Positions 1 through 7,063 of a DNA stretch of 9,177 nucleotides are shown one piece after another. The DNA is from Candidatus Methylomirabilota bacterium. GTDB taxonomy: Bacteria; Methylomirabilota; Methylomirabilia; Methylomirabilales; Methylomirabilaceae. Location: the NCBI GenBank assembly GCA_016200385.1, contig JACQEV010000154.1:1-9177 (forward strand). The letters are read 5' to 3'. The position numbers and the translations under genes are program-made. Under the pieces are notes generated by a model that saw only the letters and a program-made list of their open reading frames with translations, had not been told where the DNA came from and did no database searches. Position 1 is the first letter of the stretch, and every line of letters starts with the position of its first letter.

Positions 1-140
1 CCTTGCGGTCAGGAAGGTTCATGGCGGGAGGACTGGTGCTGCGTGGGAGTCGAACTCTGGTTATGCTGTCCGGCTTTCAGGACTCATCGAACAACCAACC
101 CCAATCCGAAATTAACAGGACTGCGAATGTCTGGCTGGGC
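1..140. other. Left-edge stretch with no recognised gene
   Basis: I see no gene that I can support here. Short open frames exist on the plus strand (about 3-209 and 43-342), but their translations are low-complexity and resemble nothing I know, and they run through the GC-rich structured element that follows. There is a small hairpin at 68-83 (GTCC pairing with GGAC) and, on the minus strand around 37-57, a TTCGA stretch followed by CCA that superficially resembles the 3' end of a tRNA but cannot form the T-stem. A gene cut by the window edge cannot be excluded. Confidence 0.4.
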
Positions 141-249
141 AGCGGGTGGCGCGGTGAGCGGGCGCCCCCGGCGCCCGCAGCGGAAGGGCCCCACTGGGGG
201 ATGGGTTGAGCGAGGACGGCGGGGGCTGATCACCGCGACAGGACCCGCT
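141..249 (+). ncRNA. Candidate structured RNA/DNA element, left copy
   Basis: This GC-rich element of about 109 nt is homologous to the inverted copy at 9049-9151. A 23-nt core (181-203) is identical in both copies, followed by shared blocks GAGGACGG and GACAGGACCCGC. Pairing seen directly: a closing helix AGCGGGT (141-147) with ACCCGCT (243-249); a perfect 9-bp hairpin 158-166/170-178 with a CCC loop; and CCCC-ACT-GGGG at 189-199 inside the core. The right copy keeps the closing helix and the first hairpin with different bases, which favours selection on structure. I do not recognise the family; it is not RNase P RNA, tmRNA, SRP RNA or a riboswitch class known to me. The strand is set only by calling the conserved order plus. 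No gene on this strand follows it. A small non-autonomous mobile repeat is the main alternative. Confidence 0.5.
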
Positions 250-289
250 GGTTGCGCGACTCATGCCACTAGACATTTTCGGATCGGGG

Positions 290-1327
290 CTAACAAGCGA
301 GGCGATCTTCAAAGAGGCTTCGCCAGTTGCTTGCGAAAGTAGTCGATGGTGAGGGCCAACCCTTGCGCGATGTCCACTGTCGGCTCCCAGCCAAGTCGCG
401 CCCTTGCCAGCCCGATATCCGGCTGACGGACACGCGGGTCGTCCAAGGGCAACGCGGCTCCCAGCCAAGTCGCGCCCTTGCCAGCCCGATATCCGGCTGA
501 CGGACACGCGGGTCGTCCAAGGGCAACGGACGGAATTCGATAGTGGAGGGGCCGCCGACCGCCTGGAGGACCATATGGGCGAGCTCACTGACCGTGAACT
601 CTTTCGGGTTTCCCAAGTTGACCGGTCCTGTCTCGTTCGACATCAACAGGCGGTACAGTCCCTCGACCATGTCGGAGACATAACAGAAGCTTCTGGTCTG
701 CGACCCGTCCCCGTACACCGTCAGCGGCCCGCCCCGAAGCGCCTGGTTGATGAAGTTGGACACGACGCGGCCATCGTTGGGCCGCATGCGCGTCCCGTAC
801 GTATTGAAGATCCGCGCAATGCGCGCGTCCAGGCCATGGTACCGGTGATAGGCCATCGACAGGGCCTCCGCGAAGCGCTTCGCCTCGTCGTACACTCCAC
901 GTGGGCCGATCGGATTCACGTTCCCCCAGTAATCCTCCCGCTGCGGGTGAATCACGGGGTCCCCGTATACCTCTGAGGTCGAGGCCAGAAGAAAGCGGGC
1001 GCCCTTAGCCTTCGCCAGGCCGAGCGCCTTGTGGGTCCCAAGAGAACCCACCTTCAGGGTCTGGATCGGGAGACGTTGATAATCGACAGGACTGGCCGGA
1101 GAGGCAAAGTGGAGCACATGATCCAACGGGCCATCGATGTGCAGGTACTCTGTCACGTCCAGCTTGATGAAGCGGAAGGCGTCATGGCCGATCAGGTGCG
1201 CGACGTTCTTCATCTGGCCCGTGATCAGGTTGTCAAGACAAATGACGTGATGCCCTTCCTCGATCAGGCGATCACACAGGTGGGAGCCCAGGAAACCGGC
1301 ACCGCCGGTGATCAGCGTTCGACGCAT
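290..1327 (-). CDS. uxs: UDP-glucuronate decarboxylase (UDP-xylose synthase), C-terminus frameshifted by a 74-bp duplication
   Basis: An extended short-chain dehydrogenase that converts UDP-glucuronate to UDP-xylose and CO2 through a 4-keto intermediate, with bound NAD, in the cytoplasm. Visible motifs are the NAD-binding [11 protein letters not shown] (residues 7-17), TSEVYGDP (117-124), [12 protein letters not shown] just after it, and the catalytic YxxxK at Tyr146/Lys150. The substrate-side sequence [14 protein letters not shown] near residue 275 is also typical. Homology holds to Pro291. From there a perfect 74-bp tandem duplication shifts the frame and adds a 54-residue tail that ends at 290. 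Without the duplication the protein would end normally with TVDIAQG...LAKPL at a stop at 309-311, 314 residues in all. Catalytic residues are intact, so activity may survive, but the normal C-terminal helix is lost. The ATG at 1327 is preceded by AGGA. The gene follows ugd, which makes its substrate, across a repeat-filled gap of about 112 nt. Confidence 0.9.
   Translation of the reverse strand: MRRTLITGGAGFLGSHLCDRLIEEGHHVICLDNLITGQMKNVAHLIGHDAFRFIKLDVTEYLHIDGPLDHVLHFASPASPVDYQRLPIQTLKVGSLGTHKALGLAKAKGARFLLASTSEVYGDPVIHPQREDYWGNVNPIGPRGVYDEAKRFAEALSMAYHRYHGLDARIARIFNTYGTRMRPNDGRVVSNFINQALRGGPLTVYGDGSQTRSFCYVSDMVEGLYRLLMSNETGPVNLGNPKEFTVSELAHMVLQAVGGPSTIEFRPLPLDDPRVRQPDIGLARARLGWEPRCPWTTRVSVSRISGWQGRDLAGSRQWTSRKGWPSPSTTFASNWRSLFEDRLAC
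309..380 (-). pseudogene. Displaced original C-terminal codons of UDP-glucuronate decarboxylase
   Basis: In the original frame these 24 codons read [23 protein letters not shown] and stop, the usual amphipathic C-terminal helix of UDP-glucuronate decarboxylases. They are still intact at DNA level, but the upstream 74-bp duplication puts them out of frame, so they are translated in another frame as part of the abnormal tail. That they remain undamaged suggests the duplication is recent or an assembly error. Confidence 0.8.
381..528. repeat. Perfect 74-bp tandem duplication inside uxs
   Basis: Bases 381-454 and 455-528 are identical over all 74 positions, and the match stops exactly at one unit length on both sides, so no junction microhomology is seen. 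Because 74 is not a multiple of three, the duplication shifts the reading frame of uxs. The junction in gene orientation falls exactly after codon 291. No similar unit occurs elsewhere in the window. Confidence 0.97.
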
Positions 1328-1340
1328 CGTCCACGTTCCT

Positions 1341-1435
1341 GGTTCCGAGTGTCGGGTTTCGGGTTAAGGACCTGCCCGGTTCCGGCTTCATGGACATCTT
1401 TCCAACTCGGAACCCGGAACTCGGAACTCGGAACT
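1341..1435. repeat. Intergenic inverted repeat, family copy 1 (ugd/uxs junction)
   Basis: The left arm (1341-1365) is built on GGGTTTCGGGTT and the right arm (1404-1435) on repeated AACTCGG; they pair imperfectly over about 25 positions, several mismatches being G-U compatible in RNA. The repeat starts 5 nt after the ugd stop and ends 13 nt before the uxs ATG, so it fills the junction apart from the ribosome-binding region. It belongs to the same family as 6386-6481 and 6968-7059. In the transcript it would form a long hairpin that could stabilise or attenuate the message. Confidence 0.8.
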
Positions 1436-1439
1436 ATCT

Positions 1440-2783
1440 TCACCGTCCGACCCCCAGGTATTCGAACCCCATCGATCTCATCTTCTCCCGGTCGAACAGG
1501 TTCCGACCATCCAGAATGAGGGGCCGCTGCATCATACCTTTCACCTGCATGAGATCGAGGCTTTCGAACTCCCTCCACTCAGTTGCCACCACCAGCGCAT
1601 CGGCTCCGGAGGCCACCTCGTAGGGATTCTGGCAGCACACGAGCGACGGGAGCGCCTCCCGCGCCTTCTCCATCGCCTTCGGGTCGTAGGCCCTGACGAC
1701 CGCACCCTCGGTCAGGAGCTGCTTGATCAGGGCTATTGCAGGGGAATACCGCACGTCGTCCGTATCCGGCTTGAACGACAGCCCCCACACCCCAATAACC
1801 TTATCCTTCAGGATCCAGAGCTGATCCCTGAGCTTCCTGATCATCTGGCGGATTCTCGCCTGGTTGATCCGATCAACCTCGCGAAGCAGCCGAAAGTCAT
1901 GCCCGCATTTTTCCGCGATCTTCACGAACGCTTGAAGGTCCTTCGGGAAACAAAAGCCACCGAACCCGAGGCCCGCGTTCAGGAAGGCGCGCCCGATCCG
2001 ACGATCGAGCCCCATGCCCGCCGCCACCAGCTCAACGTCGGCGCCGACAAGCTCACAGAGATCCGCGACACTATTGATAAAGGAAATCTTTGTGGCCAGA
2101 AACGAGTTCGAGGCATGCTTGATCAGCTCGGCGCTCCGGATATCGGTGACCAGGAAGGGGACAGGTCCAGCGTCCCGACAGTTGGTATGGACGGGACAGG
2201 TGAAGGTGCGGTTCACGATAGGCTCATACAGCTCCAGCAGCAACCGCTCCGCTCGGGGATGTTCCACCCCGACCACGATCCGGTCAGGGTGGAGGAAATC
2301 CGAGACAGCGGTGCCTTCGCGGAGAAACTCGGGATTGGAGGCAACGTCGAACTCAATCTGTTCGCGGTGACCGTAGACCATCAGGGTCTTTTCGATCCAC
2401 ATCCCAGTGTGAACGGGAACCGTGCTCTTTTCCACGACGAGTTTGTAGGACGATGACAGTTCGCCGATCCGTCGCGCCACCTTCTCCACCGCCGACAGGT
2501 CGGCGTCGCCGTCCTCCAGTGGAGGCGTCCCGACGCAGATGAAGACCACTGTGGCGGCCTCAATCCCTTCTTTCAGCTCCGCCGTGAAGGCAAGGCGACC
2601 CTCTTGCCGATTCCTCGCCACCAACTCGTCAAGCCCCGGTTCATAGATCGGGATGCCTCCAGCCTTCAGCGTGTCGATCTTACGCCGGTCATCGTCCACG
2701 CCGACGACGTGATGGCCGATCTCGGCCAGGCAGGTCCCGGTCACGAGGCCGACATATCCCGTCCCGACCACGCAGATCTGCAT
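1440..2783 (-). CDS. ugd: UDP-glucose 6-dehydrogenase
   Basis: Oxidises UDP-glucose to UDP-glucuronate with two NAD+, through a covalent thiohemiacetal on the active-site cysteine. The 447-residue length is normal for the family. In order: an N-terminal Rossmann domain starting GTGYVGLVTG (residues 7-16), the STVPVHTG loop (120-127), NPEFLREG (150-157), the central helix with ELIKHASNSFLATK (219-232; Lys222 and Asn226 are the expected catalytic and binding residues), the active-site loop GFGGFCFPKD with Cys278 and Asp282, and the C-terminal domain with GLSFKPDTDDVR. The loop has Phe where the more common form is GGSC. The ATG at 2783 is 6 nt beyond the gmd stop, with GGAGG inside the end of gmd, so translation is probably coupled. 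Its product feeds the next gene, UDP-glucuronate decarboxylase. Confidence 0.96.
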   Translation of the reverse strand: MQICVVGTGYVGLVTGTCLAEIGHHVVGVDDDRRKIDTLKAGGIPIYEPGLDELVARNRQEGRLAFTAELKEGIEAATVVFICVGTPPLEDGDADLSAVEKVARRIGELSSSYKLVVEKSTVPVHTGMWIEKTLMVYGHREQIEFDVASNPEFLREGTAVSDFLHPDRIVVGVEHPRAERLLLELYEPIVNRTFTCPVHTNCRDAGPVPFLVTDIRSAELIKHASNSFLATKISFINSVADLCELVGADVELVAAGMGLDRRIGRAFLNAGLGFGGFCFPKDLQAFVKIAEKCGHDFRLLREVDRINQARIRQMIRKLRDQLWILKDKVIGVWGLSFKPDTDDVRYSPAIALIKQLLTEGAVVRAYDPKAMEKAREALPSLVCCQNPYEVASGADALVVATEWREFESLDLMQVKGMMQRPLILDGRNLFDREKMRSMGFEYLGVGR

Positions 2784-2789
2784 CGAGCC

Positions 2790-4837
<2,048 letters not shown>

Positions 4838-4855
4838 GATCGGCGAGCTTCCCCC

Positions 4856-5242
4856 TCACTTCCCATCGCCTCGACCATAGTCATCATGGAGGCGGACGAT
4901 GTCATCTTCCTCGAGGTAGCCCCCGCTTTGAATCTCAATGATGACCAGAGCATGAGGGCCGGGGTTTTCGACCCGGTGTGACGTGCCTGCCGGCACGAAG
5001 GTCGATTCTTGAGCATGGATGTACTCAATGTGTTCACCAATGGTCACCTTCGCGGTGCCGGAGACGACAATCCAATGCTCGCTTCGCCGATGGTGTAGCT
5101 GAAGACTCAGCCGATGCCCGGGATTGACCTCAATTCGCTTGACCTTGTATCCTTCACCCTTGCCGAGCACGGTCCAGCACCCCCAAGGGCGTATTTCGGT
5201 CAGAGCTGTCTGCATAGCCTCCAAAGCGTGTCCTAAAGGCAT
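4856..5242 (-). CDS. Cupin-type mannose-6-phosphate isomerase, stand-alone domain
   Basis: A small cupin of the type II phosphomannose isomerase family, which interconverts fructose-6-phosphate and mannose-6-phosphate; it equals the C-terminal domain of bifunctional ManC/AlgA proteins. From the ATG at 5242 it is 128 residues. Seen: RPWGCWTVL (18-26), the metal-binding segment LSLQLHHRRSEHWIVVSG (Gln48, His50, Glu55 as expected ligands), and FVPAGTSHRVEN with the fourth ligand His89. It acts two steps before manC, with phosphomannomutase (absent here) between them. A TTG at 5251 would add three residues, and an ATG at 5215 sits just after GGAGG but with very short spacing; 5242 is a compromise. 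It is the first gene after the promoter at 5318-5346. Some homologues are only binding cupins, so activity is inferred. Confidence 0.88.
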   Translation of the reverse strand: MPLGHALEAMQTALTEIRPWGCWTVLGKGEGYKVKRIEVNPGHRLSLQLHHRRSEHWIVVSGTAKVTIGEHIEYIHAQESTFVPAGTSHRVENPGPHALVIIEIQSGGYLEEDDIVRLHDDYGRGDGK

Positions 5243-5283
5243 CGATTCCAATTCAACCCCCTAAATAGGTAAGGCCCAAACGC

Positions 5284-5308
5284 GCCGATCCGCCGTGTCG
5301 GGGTCGGC
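5284..5308 (-). promoter_or_regulatory. Small hairpin in the leader of the pmi-manC operon
   Basis: GCCGA (5284-5288) pairs with TCGGC (5304-5308), with further CCG/CGG pairing inside. It lies between the predicted transcription start and the isomerase start codon. No T-run follows, so it does not look like an intrinsic terminator. Its role is unknown. Confidence 0.3.
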
Positions 5309-5317
5309 ATTCCGATA

Positions 5318-5346
5318 AATCTATAGAACGAGGAGCTGGAAGTCAA
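5318..5346 (-). promoter_or_regulatory. Predicted sigma70 promoter for the pmi-manC-gmd-ugd-uxs unit
   Basis: On the minus strand TTGACT (5341-5346; five of six consensus positions) is followed after 17 bp by TAGATT (5318-5323; four of six). The -35 box overlaps the rmlB stop codon at 5343-5345. Transcription would start near 5311, leaving a leader of about 70 nt before the isomerase gene. This splits the locus into two transcription units at the only non-coding gap between rmlB and the GDP-mannose genes. Confidence 0.6.
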
Positions 5347-6374
5347 TGGAATTGCGAAGAGAAGGAGGAGAGATCCTTGTACGTTTTGTGGTAGTACTCG
5401 CGGTACTCGCCGTCTTTGATGCGCCGCCACCACGCCTGGTGACTCTCATACCAGCGGACGGTTTCTTGTAACCCGACTTCAAAGAGAATCCGGGGTCGCC
5501 AGCCCAGCCCCCGCTCCAACTTGCCGGTATCGAGTGCATACCTTCGATCGTGCCCCAATCGGTCCGTGACGTGCGCGATCAAAGAATCGGGCTTACCGAG
5601 GGCCCTCAGGATGAGACGGGCAAGGTCGATATTGGCCCGCTCGCAGTTGCCGCCGATATTGTAGATTTCGCCAGGACGCCCTTCCCTCAGAATCACCGCC
5701 AGCGCCTGAGAGTGGTCCTGCACGTGTAACCAATCGCGAACGTGAAGGCCGTCTCCATAGAGCGGAAGCGGTTCATCGACGAGCGCGTTGGTAATAAAAA
5801 GTGGAATGACCTTCTCCGGGAACTGATAGGGGCCATAATTATTGGAGCTTCGGGTGATGATAACCGGCATGCCATACGTGCGAAAGTACGCCCCGGCCAG
5901 AAGGTCTGCTGCCGCCTTGCTGGCCGCATAGGGGCTGTTCGGGGCGAGGGGGCTTTCCTCCGCAAAGCGCCCGACCGGCCCAATGGAGCCATAGACCTCA
6001 TCGGTAGACACCTGCAACATCCTCGGAACCCGTCGTCTACGGCACGCTTCTAAGAGGGTCTGCGTGCCGAGGACGTTGGTCTCAACGAAGGCCGTCGCAT
6101 CCTGGATACTCCGATCCACATGCGACTCCGCGGCAAAGTTCACCAAAGCGTCGAATGTCGTCGCAAGCAGCTCGTCCAGCAATTCGGCGTCGCAAATACT
6201 TCCCTTCACGAAATGGTATCGTGGGTCCCTCTCGACATCGGCGAGATTCTCAAGGTTGCCAGCGTAGGTCAATTTGTCAAGATTGACGACGGTGCAATCC
6301 GGCTCGCTGGCCAGGAGATGGCGGATGAAGTTGGAGCCGATAAATCCGGCTCCGCCGGTCACAAGGATGCGCAT
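5343..6374 (-). CDS. rfbB: dTDP-glucose 4,6-dehydratase
   Basis: Second enzyme of the dTDP-L-rhamnose pathway, converting dTDP-glucose to dTDP-4-keto-6-deoxyglucose with bound NAD+. The 343-residue length is normal. Motifs: TGGAGFIGSNF (6-16), DKLTYAGNLENL (33-44), AAESHVDRSI (81-90), the catalytic TDE at 124-126 in STDEVYG, YxxxK at Tyr149/Lys153, RSSNNYGPYQFPEK, and GDGLHVRDWLHV. The ATG at 6374 has no convincing Shine-Dalgarno sequence: the inverted repeat upstream ends 11 nt before it, and the sequence between is AT-rich. Translation may be weak or leaderless after processing. Its stop codon lies within the -35 box of the next promoter. Confidence 0.96.
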   Translation of the reverse strand: MRILVTGGAGFIGSNFIRHLLASEPDCTVVNLDKLTYAGNLENLADVERDPRYHFVKGSICDAELLDELLATTFDALVNFAAESHVDRSIQDATAFVETNVLGTQTLLEACRRRRVPRMLQVSTDEVYGSIGPVGRFAEESPLAPNSPYAASKAAADLLAGAYFRTYGMPVIITRSSNNYGPYQFPEKVIPLFITNALVDEPLPLYGDGLHVRDWLHVQDHSQALAVILREGRPGEIYNIGGNCERANIDLARLILRALGKPDSLIAHVTDRLGHDRRYALDTGKLERGLGWRPRILFEVGLQETVRWYESHQAWWRRIKDGEYREYYHKTYKDLSSFSSQFH

Positions 6375-6385
6375 TGTTCAAACAC

Positions 6386-6481
6386 GTTTCGGGTTTCCGC
6401 TTTCGGGTTCCAAGACGGACAAGCGTCTTCCGCCGTGGAACCCAGGCCTGGACTCGACACTCGCAACTCGAAACTCGAAAC
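6386..6481. repeat. Intergenic inverted repeat, family copy 2 (rfbC/rfbB junction)
   Basis: The left arm (6386-6411) is GTTTCGGGTTTCC-like and the right arm (6451-6481) carries repeated ACTCGAAAC; pairing is imperfect. The loop region contains a separate perfect 6-bp hairpin, AAGACG (6412-6417) with CGTCTT (6424-6429). The repeat starts 6 nt after the rfbC-type stop and ends 11 nt before the rfbB ATG. It is the same family as the repeats at 1341-1435 and 6968-7059. Confidence 0.8.
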
Positions 6482-6486
6482 TGGGT

Positions 6487-6948
6487 TCATCCCATCCTCA
6501 AGTCCCAGTCATAGGGAATATCGGGACTATTGTAGGGAATGCGGAACTCATCTGGGTCTTGATAATTGTAAAGCTCGGTCGGGAAATTGACAATTGCCGA
6601 CATCCGGTCGCCCACAGCTTTGTAACCGTGAACCACCAGGGGCGGGATCTTGACCAGCATCGGATTCTGCTCACCGATGAAGAACTCATTGATCAATCCC
6701 TTCGTTGGCGAATCCTCGCGCGGGTCGTAAAGGACGACCTTGGACATGCCGATGATCCCTACAAAGTGATCGGTCTGCTTCTTGTGATAATGCCACCCTT
6801 TCACCACCCCCGGATGGGCAGCCGTCATGTAGGCCTGGCCGAACCGCTCGAACTCCTCCCAATCGCTTCGCATCAGCTCCGTGAGGAACCCGCGCTCATC
6901 CGGAATCCGGCGCAACGCCCTGGTCTTCACTCCGTCAATCAGCTTCAT
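6487..6948 (-). CDS. rfbC: Short RmlC-family cupin, probable dTDP-4-dehydrorhamnose 3,5-epimerase
   Basis: By position and sequence this should epimerise dTDP-4-keto-6-deoxyglucose at C3 and C5, on the way to dTDP-L-rhamnose. The 153 residues follow the RmlC pattern: DERGFLTEL (17-25), KGWHYH (50-55; His53 aligns with the catalytic His of the RGLHFQ motif in Salmonella RmlC), DPREDSPTKG (75-84), IPPLVVHGYK (101-110), LYNYQDPDEF (126-135) and IPYNSPDIPYDW. It is about 30 residues shorter than the classical enzyme and ends straight after that last segment, so it lacks the C-terminal SxKD motif that carries the Asp of the catalytic dyad. It may use another base, do a single epimerisation, or act as a related ketoisomerase. 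The ATG at 6948 is preceded by GAGAGGG. It lies between the genes for RmlA and RmlB. Confidence 0.83.
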   Translation of the reverse strand: MKLIDGVKTRALRRIPDERGFLTELMRSDWEEFERFGQAYMTAAHPGVVKGWHYHKKQTDHFVGIIGMSKVVLYDPREDSPTKGLINEFFIGEQNPMLVKIPPLVVHGYKAVGDRMSAIVNFPTELYNYQDPDEFRIPYNSPDIPYDWDLRMG

Positions 6949-6967
6949 GTCCCTCTCGCAGTTCCAT

Positions 6968-7059
6968 GTTTCGGGTTTCGAGTTTCGGGTTTCAATAGCT
7001 CAAGAAGGTCCCACAAGGATCATCTTTTCACTCGAAACCCGGAACACGGAACTCGAAAC
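6968..7059. repeat. Intergenic inverted repeat, family copy 3 (rfbA/rfbC junction)
   Basis: The left arm (6968-6993), alternating TTTCGGG and TTTCGAG, pairs with the right arm (7030-7059), which has CTCGAAACCCGGAAC-type sequence; this is the best-paired of the three copies. It starts 5 nt after the rmlA-type stop and ends 19 nt before the RmlC-type ATG, leaving the GAGAGGG ribosome-binding site free. On the minus strand the hairpin is not followed by a T-run, so it is unlikely to be a simple terminator. Confidence 0.82.
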
Positions 7060-7063
7060 TTTT

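Noticed and set aside
34..60. tRNA or tmRNA 3' end on the minus strand (TTCGACT followed by a CCA)
   Set aside because: With the loop set at TTCGACT, the flanking five bases (CAGAG and CCCAC) do not form a T-stem, and the spacing to CCA does not fit an acceptor arm. No D or anticodon arm is visible.
60..98. Hammerhead-ribozyme-like GATGAGTCC...GGAC on the minus strand
   Set aside because: The GAAA after stem II and the leading CUGA of the conserved core are missing, and stems I and III cannot be formed.
141..249. Cobalamin riboswitch or tmRNA start in the structured element (CCACTG-like and GGGGCTGA-like strings)
   Set aside because: Only isolated short strings match. The order of conserved boxes and the rest of both consensus structures are absent.
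6968..7059. Intrinsic terminators or a CRISPR-like array in the three intergenic repeats
   Set aside because: The hairpins are long and imperfect without a following T-run in the direction of transcription. There are no regular spacers or cas genes.
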